Part shown: positions 45,902-57,008 of the stretch, one piece after another
Numbering within the stretch: the first letter of the stretch is position 1
How the letters are laid out: the number at the start of each line of letters is the position of its first letter
NCBI GenBank assembly: GCA_024742475.1
Contig: JANSYI010000037.1
Coordinates: 1-64,000 of the forward strand
Source: a bacterium
GTDB taxonomy: Bacteria; Myxococcota_A; Polyangia; Nannocystales; Nannocystaceae
Length of the DNA stretch: 64,000 bases
Direction: 5' to 3'
Translations under genes and position numbers: made by a program
Notes under the pieces: generated by a model
Databases searched by the model: none
What the model saw: only the letters and a program-made list of their open reading frames with translations
Told to the model about the DNA's origin: nothing

Positions 45902-48148
45902 CTAGTTGGCGAGGTCGACGACGCGGAAGGTGGTGCGGTTGTTCTTGGCTCGGCCGGCGCTGGTCATGTTGATGGCGACGGGTTTGGAGGCGCCGTGGCT
46001 GCGGGTCTTGATGCGGCTGCCGGCGACGCCCTTGCCGACGAGGTAGGACTTCACGGACTCGGCGCGGGTGTCGGTGCGGGACTTGGCGGCGCCCTTGTCG
46101 TCGGTGTGGGTGCCGACCTCGATGACCTTGACCTCGGGGTGGTACTTGAGGAACGTGGCCAGCTGGTCGAGGGCTTCGTAGCTGCTCGAGGCGACCTGGT
46201 TCTTGTTGTCGTAGGTGATGCGCTTCTTGACCCGCAGGTTCTTCCCGTTGAGGGAGACGAGCGGGGTCTCCGGTGGGGCGTCGAGCTCGAGGACCTGCGA
46301 GAAGCTGGTGTCGCCGTTCTCCTGCACGGTGAACTGGAACGTCTTGGTCTTGTAGCCCTCGGCGCTCGCGGTGCCGGTGTACTCACCCGCCTGCAGTTCG
46401 AGCGCGATCTGGCCGTCGGGCATCGAGTTGAACGGCTCGTCGACGCCTTGGCCGGTGACCTGCATCGTGACGAGCACGCCCTTGCCGGTGGAGTCGGAGA
46501 AGGTGCCGCGAATGACCCCGGAAGCGGGGGCGGGCCCAGAGTCGAGCTGGATCTGGACTTGGGTGTCCTCGCCGGACACGACGTCGGCGGAGCCTTCGTG
46601 CACGACCTGGTCGTTCATCGTGATCGAGAACGCGACGGTGCCCTCGGGGAACCGGTAGCTGGTGAAGTTGCCCGATGCGTCCGTGACGATGCCGCCGGAC
46701 ACCAAGCCGGGGAAGCTGACGATCGCCCCGGGGACGGGGCTGCCCGCCGGGTCGAGGACCACGCCCAGGATGCGGCCCTCGAGGACGGGCTCGGGCGCCA
46801 CGGGAGGCGGCGCCTCGACGGGGACCTCCACTTCCTTGACGACCGGCGTGGGGTCGAACGACCAGCCCAGACCGAGCAAGATCTGCCACGGCGCCTGTCG
46901 GGGACCGAACTCGAAGTTGGGCGAGACGAGACCGATGTCGGCGGCCGCGTCGAGGTGCAGGCCCGAGATCACGTTGGCGCGCAGGCCGACGGTGAGCCAC
47001 TGCGCGGTGCGAGGCAGGGGGGAGGGGGCGGACTGGTTGCGCGCGAACGCGGGCTCTTCGGTCGTGGTCACGTCCCACGCCCACTCGAGGATCGGGTCGA
47101 GGCCGAACTTCTTCTCCTTGCCCAGGCGGAACGGGAAGTCGACCGCGTACCGCATGCGGACGCGGCTTTGGTTCGCGCCCAAGGAGAAGCGGGTGACCTC
47201 GCGGCTCGCCGGATCGTCGATCTCGGCGTAGTTGCCAATGCGCAGCGAGTTGTCGAGCATCCAGCCGATGTTCGTGGTGAACCGAAACGGAAACTGGCTC
47301 GCGGTGAGGTAGCGGAGGTCGACCGCGAACAGGCCGTCGACGAAGAAGTTCACGTTGGACGTGAGCAGCCGGTCACTGCCCGAGAGCAGGCCCAGGCCCG
47401 CCTGGCCGCCGACGCCGATGCCGTTGTCGAAGCGCCACGCGCCCTTGAAGCCGAAGTCGATGTCGCCCAGGGCGAAGATCGCCTCGGCGTCCTGTCGGTC
47501 CGCCTGGTCGCGCGCGTTGCGGTTGGCCGCCGAGTTGACGCTGAAGAAGAGCTCGCCCCACTTCGCGGGAGTGAAGCCCATCGTCACCCCGCCCTGCACG
47601 CGAGAGTGCTGGTCGGTGACGTCGCCCACCCGGTACATGAACTCGTCCTTGCGGAAGAAGTTGGTGTGGAGCCGGAACCGGAACGTGTATTTGCCGCCCA
47701 CGTCGGGCAGCGACGTGTGGAAGAGGCCGATGCCCGCGCGGGTCGTCGGCATCAGCGGCTCGCGGCGGCCATCGACCATCCCCGGGTCGTCGCCGTCGGC
47801 CTCCATCGATGCATCGTCGCCCTCCTCGTCGCCGCCGGGGAGTTCGGCGTCGCTGTCGAACTCGCTGTCGAACTCGCTGCCAAAGAGAGCCTCTGCCTCC
47901 GGGTCGGCCTCGGGCGCAGATCCCGACCCGTCGGCGCTGGCCTCGAATCCCGCGTCGGCGCTGGCCTCGAATCCTGCGTCGGCCGCGGGCGCCGGCGCAT
48001 CCGCGGCCGGAGCCGGATCGGCTGCGGGCGCTGGATCGCCCGACGGAGCGGGGTCGCCTTCGGGGAGGGAGGGAGGAGCTGCCCACGCCACGGAGGGCAA
48101 GAGCACCATCAAACCGGTCAACGACAACGCCGAAAAGCCTCGCGGCAT
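45902..48148 (-). CDS. OmpA-family outer-membrane protein with long acidic spacer
   Basis: 748 residues from ATG 48148. The signal peptide ends AWA (about 23). An acidic Pro/Ala/Asp/Glu spacer runs to ~125, then a barrel-like domain (about 135-440: FRFRLHTNFF, AIFALGDIDFGFKG, LRYLTASQFPFRF), carboxypeptidase-regulatory-like beta-sandwiches (about 455-620: GVVLDPAGSPVPGAIVSF) and a C-terminal OmpA peptidoglycan-binding domain (about 640-745: IEVGTHTDDKGA, TRAESVKSYLVGKGV). It links the outer membrane to the wall. The promoter sits 6 nt from the ATG. Confidence 0.88.
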   Translation of the reverse strand: MPRGFSALSLTGLMVLLPSVAWAAPPSLPEGDPAPSGDPAPAADPAPAADAPAPAADAGFEASADAGFEASADGSGSAPEADPEAEALFGSEFDSEFDSDAELPGGDEEGDDASMEADGDDPGMVDGRREPLMPTTRAGIGLFHTSLPDVGGKYTFRFRLHTNFFRKDEFMYRVGDVTDQHSRVQGGVTMGFTPAKWGELFFSVNSAANRNARDQADRQDAEAIFALGDIDFGFKGAWRFDNGIGVGGQAGLGLLSGSDRLLTSNVNFFVDGLFAVDLRYLTASQFPFRFTTNIGWMLDNSLRIGNYAEIDDPASREVTRFSLGANQSRVRMRYAVDFPFRLGKEKKFGLDPILEWAWDVTTTEEPAFARNQSAPSPLPRTAQWLTVGLRANVISGLHLDAAADIGLVSPNFEFGPRQAPWQILLGLGWSFDPTPVVKEVEVPVEAPPPVAPEPVLEGRILGVVLDPAGSPVPGAIVSFPGLVSGGIVTDASGNFTSYRFPEGTVAFSITMNDQVVHEGSADVVSGEDTQVQIQLDSGPAPASGVIRGTFSDSTGKGVLVTMQVTGQGVDEPFNSMPDGQIALELQAGEYTGTASAEGYKTKTFQFTVQENGDTSFSQVLELDAPPETPLVSLNGKNLRVKKRITYDNKNQVASSSYEALDQLATFLKYHPEVKVIEVGTHTDDKGAAKSRTDTRAESVKSYLVGKGVAGSRIKTRSHGASKPVAINMTSAGRAKNNRTTFRVVDLAN

Positions 48149-48154
48149 ACCCCG

Positions 48155-48183
48155 AGAGTCCCGTGTGCAAGGGGGGCTGTCAA
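48155..48183 (-). promoter_or_regulatory. Promoter of the OmpA-family gene
   Basis: TTGACA (48178-48183), a 17-bp spacer, GACTCT (48155-48160), then 6 nt to the ATG at 48148. The -35 is perfect, the -10 weak; initiation would fall at or next to the start codon. Confidence 0.5.
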
Positions 48184-48350
48184 ACCTAACGTGCTCGGAA
48201 TCCGGGCCGCGCGACGGCGATCGAACTTCTCGAAAATTTCTTTCACGGATCTGCGCGGCGTCCCGGATTCCTCTCTCGACAGGTGTGCAGTGACGCGCCG
48301 CGATCGCTGAACGCCGGTGCCCGCTTGGTGCAAGATGGTCGGCACGCCCC

Positions 48351-51269
48351 TTGGGACGTCTGCAACTCAGCTCGGCTCCGCAGCGCCTGCACCCGGCGGC
48401 GTGGGTGCTCCTCGTCGGCGTCGTCTGCTGGGCCGCGTTGTGGAGTCGTCCCGTTCGTGCGGCGAGTGAGGCCACGGTCGAGCAGGTCGATGTCTCCTTG
48501 CAGATCGTGGCCGGTGGGGACCGCCGTCCCAGCGGAGCGCGGGTCCCTCGAGGGCAGAGCTGGGTCCGTGGCCGGGCGCGCTACGAGCTTCGTGCGCCCG
48601 CACGGGCCGGACAGACCTTGGTGCTGCTCGACTTCGCCGCCTTCTTGCGGAACGAACCGATCGAGCTCGACGAGGCCGCGATCACCGGCTACGTCAACGG
48701 ACCGTTCGACCCTGCCGCGCTCGTGATCATCGACCACGAAGGCGCGCGCGCGGTCGAACGGATGGGCCGCCGGCGGGACGTTGTGGTCACGCTCGCCGAG
48801 GGAACGACGAGTGTGACCCTCGAGTACGTGGTGACCGTGCCTTCGCGCCCGTGGCCGCTGGGCTGCGTGCGGCGGACGTGCAGCCTCAGCGGGGCCATCG
48901 CGCCGCTGCCTTCGGCGCCCGCACGCGGGGGTCGCTACCTACCCCCCGGCGGCCGCGTCGTGCGTCCCGTGCGGTGGCGCGTGGGGTCGGTGCGGCTGCT
49001 CGGCGAGCTGCCGCGCGCGGGCCTGACGGTGGGACGCGCGTCGCAGCCGGCCGACGGGCGCGTCATCGTGTCTGCGGGCGATGGAACCGCCATGGCCTAC
49101 CCATCGGTGTTCTGGGCGCCCAGGTGGCATCACACCCGCCTCGTGCGGGACGGCGTCGAAGTCGACGTGCTCCATCGCCGGCCCCGCCCGAGTGGCCGTA
49201 CGCCTGCCGAGACGCGACTGCAGTACTGGCGAGATCTTCCCGGGCACGTGGCGACCACCGCCGAGGACATGGTGTCCCTGCTGACCGCGACGCGCCCGCT
49301 GCCCGCAGGGACGGCCGTCACGGCCGTGGTCGGCCCGCTGCGCTCGGAGATTTCGCAGGCCCACCCCTCGACCCTGATCGTCAGCGATCAAGCCCTCGAG
49401 CTGCTGCCCGCGGGGCGCTTCGAGAAGTTCCACGTCGAAGCGATCGCGCGCGGGTGGGCCGACGTGCTGGCGATGGGCATGTTCGTCGATGCGCACGACC
49501 CCTCCACGGACCTGTGGCTCGGTGGCGCCGTCGCCATGGCGCTGCTCGACCTGTGGCGGTCTCGACGGGACCTGGCGGACGAGTTTGCCGCGGACATCCT
49601 CCGCAACCTCACCTTCGTTCCCGCGGTCGACCGCTTCTTGTACACCCAGCAGGCGTCGTTCTCTCAGACGTACTTTCGCGGGGTCGAAGACGACCCACCG
49701 CTTCGCAACCACCCGCTGTGGTACTCGCACGCGCTCCCCACCGGCCGGCGGATTCACGGGAAACTCACCGACACCCTCGGCGGCGAAGGGCTCGGGGACT
49801 TCTACGACGCGCTGCTGGAGACGCCCACCGCCAACCCCGTGGGCCTGGCCGAGCGCGCCTACGGCCACACGCTGGACTGGTTCTTCGACCAGTGGCTCGG
49901 CGAGTACCCCCAGGTCGACTACTGGGTCGGCGACGTCCGCTCGCGACGGGTCCCGGACGGCTGGGAGCACACGATCGTCGTCCACAAGCGCAGCCGCACG
50001 CCCGTCGTCGAGCCGGTCCAGGTCTTGGTGACCGACAAGGACGGAGCCGCGCGCTTCGTGGTCTGGAACGGGCAGGCGGGCTCGGCGATGACGCTCGCAC
50101 GTGAGCCGCTGCAGGGCACGCACACGTTCGTCGTGCGCACCCCTGCGAAGCTCGACTCGGTACGCCTCGATCCTCGCAAACGCCTGGTGCAGACGCCGAT
50201 CGAGCCCGAGAACGTCGACCCGGCGTTCAACGATCGCGACCGCCCCCAGTTCCGGTTCCTGTACACGGGGGCGGGACTGAGCGTCGCGGCATCCGAGTTC
50301 GTCAACGCCGGGACGCCCTCGGCGCGCTTCAACGCCATCGCCGGGTTCGCGGCGTTCGAGGCCAGCCTTCGTCGAGACCTTCGCCGCACGGGCCACGTCC
50401 TGGTGGCACGCGATCGCGAGTCGATCGTCGCCGTGGGCAGCGGGGTCAACCTATGGTGGGGCAAGAAGGCGAACGCGCAGCGTCGGCGTGGTCGGGTGCG
50501 CTTGTTCCTCACCGGGGGATGGCTCTCCGATGGTTCGCTCGATCCGACCGGCGGCGTCCGGCTCACCGAGCGCGTCTCGGTCATTCACGACACGCGGCGG
50601 TTCGGCTGGTGGCCGCAGCGGGGGCGTCGTCTGAGCCTGGGCGTGATGGCTCGGCAGACCCTGCGTGACCACGAGGGACAGGCCGACCACCGTCTCGACA
50701 TGGCGACCGATGCGACGTGGGTGCAGCTGTGGCCGCTCGCCCAGGACCACGTCATCGCGACGCAGCTCCGCGGCGAGCTGGTCGTGCCGATCGTGCGCGA
50801 CCCCGAGTTCCGCTCGCTCACCCGGGTGGGTGGCATCGGTGGCCTCAGCGGTTACGCGGCCGACGAGGCGTTCGGGCTGGGCCAGGTGGCGGTGCAGGCC
50901 GAGTATCGCCACGTCTTCGTTCGCAACCTGCACGCCAACGGCGCGCACCTGTTCTACGGCCGAAGCCTGGGCGGCGTCGCGTTCGCGGGGACGGCGACGA
51001 CGAGCCGCTGCGATGGCTACGGCGGGTGGTTTGGCCCCGACAGCTGGTACGCCCATGTTGGCTATGCGCTGACCGCGAGGCTCTCGATCCTCGGGGTCAG
51101 CCCGCAGCTGCTCAAGGTCGAGGCCAGCGTCCCGCTGGTCCGGCGAAACGGCGTTCGATGCCTCGACCAGGTGCTTCCAGACTTTCTCGCCGAACGCCAA
51201 GGCCTGCCCGACGCGCGCGTGCTGCTGCCCCCGTTCAACATCAACGTCTTGTTCAACCAAACCTTCTGA
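48351..51269 (+). CDS. M1-peptidase-like domain without zinc site, fused to an outer-membrane barrel
   Basis: 972 residues if TTG 48351 is the start, which gives a usable signal peptide (cut about residue 38); GTG 48405 is an alternative. The N-terminal half follows M1 aminopeptidases in outline: a helical stretch FEKFHVEAIARGWADVLAMG, then DLWLGGAVAMALLDLW where M1 has DLWLNEGFA, and FFDQWLGEYPQVDYWV. The HExxH site is HVEAI and the third ligand Glu is Gly, so the zinc site is gone. The last ~330 residues are aromatic beta-strands ending FNINVLFNQTF, an outer-membrane barrel signature. It may present a binding domain on the surface. Divergent from the OmpA gene. Confidence 0.72.
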   Translation: MGRLQLSSAPQRLHPAAWVLLVGVVCWAALWSRPVRAASEATVEQVDVSLQIVAGGDRRPSGARVPRGQSWVRGRARYELRAPARAGQTLVLLDFAAFLRNEPIELDEAAITGYVNGPFDPAALVIIDHEGARAVERMGRRRDVVVTLAEGTTSVTLEYVVTVPSRPWPLGCVRRTCSLSGAIAPLPSAPARGGRYLPPGGRVVRPVRWRVGSVRLLGELPRAGLTVGRASQPADGRVIVSAGDGTAMAYPSVFWAPRWHHTRLVRDGVEVDVLHRRPRPSGRTPAETRLQYWRDLPGHVATTAEDMVSLLTATRPLPAGTAVTAVVGPLRSEISQAHPSTLIVSDQALELLPAGRFEKFHVEAIARGWADVLAMGMFVDAHDPSTDLWLGGAVAMALLDLWRSRRDLADEFAADILRNLTFVPAVDRFLYTQQASFSQTYFRGVEDDPPLRNHPLWYSHALPTGRRIHGKLTDTLGGEGLGDFYDALLETPTANPVGLAERAYGHTLDWFFDQWLGEYPQVDYWVGDVRSRRVPDGWEHTIVVHKRSRTPVVEPVQVLVTDKDGAARFVVWNGQAGSAMTLAREPLQGTHTFVVRTPAKLDSVRLDPRKRLVQTPIEPENVDPAFNDRDRPQFRFLYTGAGLSVAASEFVNAGTPSARFNAIAGFAAFEASLRRDLRRTGHVLVARDRESIVAVGSGVNLWWGKKANAQRRRGRVRLFLTGGWLSDGSLDPTGGVRLTERVSVIHDTRRFGWWPQRGRRLSLGVMARQTLRDHEGQADHRLDMATDATWVQLWPLAQDHVIATQLRGELVVPIVRDPEFRSLTRVGGIGGLSGYAADEAFGLGQVAVQAEYRHVFVRNLHANGAHLFYGRSLGGVAFAGTATTSRCDGYGGWFGPDSWYAHVGYALTARLSILGVSPQLLKVEASVPLVRRNGVRCLDQVLPDFLAERQGLPDARVLLPPFNINVLFNQTF

Positions 51270-51318
51270 AAGAAATCGGTTGCAACTCGCCCAGACACGG
51301 GGCGTCTTTGTACGCACC

Positions 51319-51732
51319 ATGACCCGGAAACTCTTTGCCGCTGGACTCCTCTTCACCGTCTTGGCCGCCGCGCCCGCGTGCAAAAAGGACGACATGGTCA
51401 AGGAGACGATGACCGAGATCGACGGGCTCGCCGACGAGATCGTCTCGACGGTCAAGAACGCCGACGACAAGAAACAAGGCGTCGCCGAGGCGCAGAAGCT
51501 CCTCGACGCCAAGAAAGAGGCGCTCGGCGGCCAGATGGATGAGGTCGGGCAGCTGCGAGGCTTTCAGGTGAGCGAAGAGGTCGCCGCCGAGCTGACGACC
51601 AACGTCGCTCAGTCCGCGCTCGAGGTGGAGAGCCTCAAGCTCAACCTGATGACCGAGACCATGAAGGACAAAGAGCTCGACGCTGCGCTCGACAAGCTCA
51701 CCGGCGACTTTGCGACGATGGTCAAGCCGTAA
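51319..51732 (+). CDS. Small helical lipoprotein
   Basis: 137 residues from ATG 51319. The signal peptide ends AAAPAC (lipidated Cys about 21). The mature part is almost entirely helix with Lys/Glu heptads (KNADDKKQGVAEAQKLLDAK), likely a coiled coil on the inside of the outer membrane, like Lpp-type proteins but with no recognisable family. It follows the barrel protein by 49 bp, so the two may be co-expressed. Its last 11 bp overlap the end of hutH on the other strand. Confidence 0.75.
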   Translation: MTRKLFAAGLLFTVLAAAPACKKDDMVKETMTEIDGLADEIVSTVKNADDKKQGVAEAQKLLDAKKEALGGQMDEVGQLRGFQVSEEVAAELTTNVAQSALEVESLKLNLMTETMKDKELDAALDKLTGDFATMVKP

Positions 51733-53281
51733 GCGGAGACTGCACGCCTGCGGCCTCGAGCAGCGCGCCGTCGCGGATCGCCGCAGCCAGAGCTTCGATG
51801 TCGTCGCCGAGCACGCGATCCCCCTCGTGCGGCGGCACGTGCTCGCGGATCTTCGCGTGCACGGACGCGAGTCGCGGCGAGGTGGCGGGCTCGCGCAGGT
51901 CGAGGACCCGTGCGGCCGCCATGGCCTCGACGGCGAGCACGGCCGAGACGTTGTCGACCGCCTTGGCGAGCTTGCGTGCTGCACCCGGGCCCATGCTGAC
52001 GTGGTCTTCCTTGCCTGCCGAGGTGGGAATCGTGTCGACGCTCGCGGGGAAGCTCAGCGTCTTGCACTCGCTGGCGAGCGCCGCGGCCGTCACATGCGCG
52101 AGCATGAAGCCGCTCTCGACGCCCGGGTCGTCGGCGAGGAAGGCCGGCATGCCGCGCGAGGTGGCAGGCGACATGAAGCGGTCGGTGCGGCGCTCGCTGA
52201 TCGTCGCGAGCGTGGTGACGGCGGCGGTGAGGTGGTCGATCGGGACCGCAACCGAGCCGGCGTGAAAGTTGCCGCCGCTGACGACGTCGTAGCCGCCATC
52301 GTCGCGCCGCAGCAACAAGGGGTTGTCCGTGAAGCTGTTGAGCTCGATCGACAGGGCCTGGGCCACGTAGCGGACCGCGGAACGGACCGCGCCGTGCACC
52401 TGCGGCATGCAGCGGAAGCAATAGGCGTCCTGCACCTCGTCACAGTCGGCGTGCGAGTCGTGCAGGGCCGAGCCCTCGACCAACGCCCGGACCGTGGCCG
52501 CGGTCTCGATCTGCCCGGGGTGGGGCTTTCCAGCGTGAATCCGAGGATCGAACGCCGCGGTGGTGTTGAGCCCCGCGTCGAGGCTGAGCGCGCCGATTAC
52601 GTCCGCCGAGGCGACCACGTTGCCCGCCGTCCACGTGGCGAGCGCACCGATCGCGGTGGTGACCTGGGTGCCGTTGATCAGGCACAGGCCCTCCTTGGGA
52701 CCCAGCGGCGTCCTCTGCAAGCCCGCCGCGGCGAGGGCCTCGGCCGCGGGGCGCTTGTGCCCAGTCTCGGTGAGCACCTCGCCTTCGCCGATGAGGGGCA
52801 GCGCGAGGTGGGCCAGTGGCGCGAGGTCGCCGCTGGCACCGACGCTGCCCTGGGCCGGGACGGCGGGCAGCACGTCATGGGCGAGCAGGGCCAAGATGCC
52901 GTCGATGACCTCGGCCGAGGCTCCCGAAGCCCCCAAGGCGAGGGTATGGGCCCGCAGGGCGAGTAGCGTGCGCACCACCGCGGCGGGCAGCAGCGGCCCC
53001 ACGCCGCACGCGTGGCTACGCAGCAGGTTGCGCTGGAGATCTTCGAGCTTGTCCGAAGGCACGCTCGTGCCGCTCAGCGCCCCGAATCCGGTGTTCACCC
53101 CGTAGATGATCTGGCCGTCGGCGACGTCGCGCAGGAGCTGCGCGCGCGATCGCTGGAGCTGGCTGCGGACCTCGGGGTCGAGCGTGACGCTCGCCCGACG
53201 CGATGCGACGTCGTGGACGTCGCGGAGGCTGAACGAGCGACCAAGGACGAGAGCGCGCGGAGTGCTGGCGGAGGCGTGCAT
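51722..53281 (-). CDS. hutH: Histidine ammonia-lyase
   Basis: 519 residues from ATG 53281. The Ala-Ser-Gly triad that forms the MIO electrophile is present in GSVGASGDLAPL (about 141-152), with the Tyr loop YGVNTGFG (about 60). The pair SH in LLRSHACGVG is the histidine-specific determinant; tyrosine and phenylalanine lyases differ there. The enzyme removes ammonia from histidine to give urocanate. No hutU, hutI or hutG lies in the window, so the pathway is split or the lyase serves another purpose. A TTG two codons upstream is also open. Confidence 0.93.
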   Translation of the reverse strand: MHASASTPRALVLGRSFSLRDVHDVASRRASVTLDPEVRSQLQRSRAQLLRDVADGQIIYGVNTGFGALSGTSVPSDKLEDLQRNLLRSHACGVGPLLPAAVVRTLLALRAHTLALGASGASAEVIDGILALLAHDVLPAVPAQGSVGASGDLAPLAHLALPLIGEGEVLTETGHKRPAAEALAAAGLQRTPLGPKEGLCLINGTQVTTAIGALATWTAGNVVASADVIGALSLDAGLNTTAAFDPRIHAGKPHPGQIETAATVRALVEGSALHDSHADCDEVQDAYCFRCMPQVHGAVRSAVRYVAQALSIELNSFTDNPLLLRRDDGGYDVVSGGNFHAGSVAVPIDHLTAAVTTLATISERRTDRFMSPATSRGMPAFLADDPGVESGFMLAHVTAAALASECKTLSFPASVDTIPTSAGKEDHVSMGPGAARKLAKAVDNVSAVLAVEAMAAARVLDLREPATSPRLASVHAKIREHVPPHEGDRVLGDDIEALAAAIRDGALLEAAGVQSPLTA

Positions 53282-53401
53282 GGGCAAGGCGAGGGCGGGA
53301 GTCTACGATGATCGGGCCGCAGCGCGATCGCGACGTTCCCGCAGCGCGGATTCGGCGAGGATGAGCGGTCTGCGGCCGGTCCTGCTACGCTGTGGCCCTC
53401 G

Positions 53402-55135
53402 ATGTTGAGGTGCCCCGAATGCGGCAGGACCTACCCCGTCGCGGAGGGTTTCTGCCCCATGGACGGTACGCCGCTGGCCGACGTCGCCTCCGCCGTGCCC
53501 GCCGTACAGGGCGAGGACCGCATCGGTGAGGTGCTCGACCGCCGCTACCGCATCGACGAGCTGATCGGGGAGGGGGGCATGGCGCACGTCTACCGCGTCA
53601 CCCACACCATGATCGGCAAGTCTCTGGCGGCCAAGGTCGTCCGGCACGAGCTCCGCGATGACGAGGAGGTCGTCCGCCGGTTCCTCCGCGAGGCGCAGAT
53701 CGTCTCCAGCATCAAGCACCCCAACGTGGTCGACATCAGCGACTACGGCGAGACGGCCGAGGGGGGGGCGTTCTGCGTCATGGAGCTCCTGCGCGGCCGC
53801 ACGCTCGCCGAGGCCATCGACGAGCGCGGCGCCTTCTCCCCCGAGGACGCGTTGGGCGTGGCGCTGCAGATCTGCCACGGCCTGCACCACTCCCACGAGA
53901 CGGGCGTGGTGCACCGCGACCTCAAGCCGCAGAACATCTTCATCTGCGACCCCAAGGGCAAGCCGGCCGACGGCAAGGAGCCCGTCGTCAAGCTCATCGA
54001 CTTCGGGGTCGCCCGCGCGGGCAACCGCATCACGGTCGCCGGCGCGGTGCTGGGCACGCCCGAGTACATGTCGCCCGAGCAAGTGCGGGGCAGCCACATC
54101 GACGCGGGCGCCGACCTCTACGCGCTGGGCATCATTCTCTTCGAGCTGCTCACCGCCGCGGTCCCGTACTCCTCCACCGACGTCGCCGTCACCATGCAGA
54201 GTCAGCTGCACGCGCCGACGCCCAAGATGACGCTCGTCGACCCCGAGCTCGCGGGCTTGATCGAGACGCAGGCCCTCATCGAGCGGCTGATGTCGAAGGA
54301 CCGGGCCGCTCGTCCCGGCACGGCCGAGGAGGCCGCGGTGCTGCTTCAGCAGGCGATGGCCTCCGACCTCGGCGCCGAGGCGGCGGAGCGGGTGATGAAG
54401 TCGACCCTGGCGATCGGCTCGGGAGGGATCGGCAAGAACGCAGCGTTGCCTCCGGCCCCGGCGCGCCCCTGGTCCGACCGCCAGATGGACTGGAACCCCG
54501 ACCTGCAGAGCGCGGCCGAGCCCACCGGGGACGTCGGCGCGCAGGTGGAGCCGGACCCCGTCGATCTGCACGACGATGCCCCGACGCGGGGCCGATCGAT
54601 GCCGTGGATCATCGCGGCGACGGCCATGGTGGTTGCTGGAGCAACCATCGGCGGCTACGCGGCGATGGGCGGGTTTCGGCCGCCGGCCAGACCGACGCCC
54701 TCCGCACCTACAGTGGAGATCGTGTCGGCCCCTGTGCCGACCGCTCCTCCAGCATCCGAGGCGTCGCAGGTCCCGACCGCGGTCGCGGGAGGGAGAGATG
54801 CAGGTGAACAGACCCCACCCCCCGGTGCGTCCGTTCCCGTAGTCGCCGACCCCGACCCCGAACCGCGACCCGTTCCACAATCCGAGATCTCCGAGCCCGC
54901 GTCCGCCGCGGCAGCTGGATCCAAGGGCGCGTCGAAGCGTCCTCCACGCCGACCGCCAAGCGACAAGCGCAAACCCAGCAAACCGCGCCCCAAGAAGGCC
55001 GACTCGGCGCCCCCTTCTGCGACGCCGCAAGCGACGTCCAAGCCCGCCGAGACCCCGTCGCCTGCGTCGTCTCCACCCAAGTCTCCACCATCGCCCGCCA
55101 CCAAGGACGGGGACCTACGCAACCCCTTCGGGTGA
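53402..55135 (+). CDS. Ser/Thr protein kinase with N-terminal zinc-ribbon-like motif
   Basis: 577 residues. MLRCPECGRTYPVAEGFCPM at the start is a partial zinc ribbon (three Cys, the fourth position is Asp, as in the FCPxDGT form). The kinase domain (about 48-310) has GEGGMAHV, the invariant Lys in AAKVV, HRDLKPQN near 171, DFG near 200 and GTPEYMSPEQ near 219, so it should be active. A membrane helix (about 400-422) precedes a Pro/Ala/Ser extracytoplasmic tail ending GDLRNPFG. The second kinase follows by 31 bp. Sensing is probably by the outside tail. Confidence 0.92.
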   Translation: MLRCPECGRTYPVAEGFCPMDGTPLADVASAVPAVQGEDRIGEVLDRRYRIDELIGEGGMAHVYRVTHTMIGKSLAAKVVRHELRDDEEVVRRFLREAQIVSSIKHPNVVDISDYGETAEGGAFCVMELLRGRTLAEAIDERGAFSPEDALGVALQICHGLHHSHETGVVHRDLKPQNIFICDPKGKPADGKEPVVKLIDFGVARAGNRITVAGAVLGTPEYMSPEQVRGSHIDAGADLYALGIILFELLTAAVPYSSTDVAVTMQSQLHAPTPKMTLVDPELAGLIETQALIERLMSKDRAARPGTAEEAAVLLQQAMASDLGAEAAERVMKSTLAIGSGGIGKNAALPPAPARPWSDRQMDWNPDLQSAAEPTGDVGAQVEPDPVDLHDDAPTRGRSMPWIIAATAMVVAGATIGGYAAMGGFRPPARPTPSAPTVEIVSAPVPTAPPASEASQVPTAVAGGRDAGEQTPPPGASVPVVADPDPEPRPVPQSEISEPASAAAAGSKGASKRPPRRPPSDKRKPSKPRPKKADSAPPSATPQATSKPAETPSPASSPPKSPPSPATKDGDLRNPFG

Positions 55136-55166
55136 AAAGTAGGTTACGATTGAAACCGACGCATCC

Positions 55167-56996
<1,830 letters not shown>

Positions 56997-57008
56997 CCAG
57001 CTGCGCCC

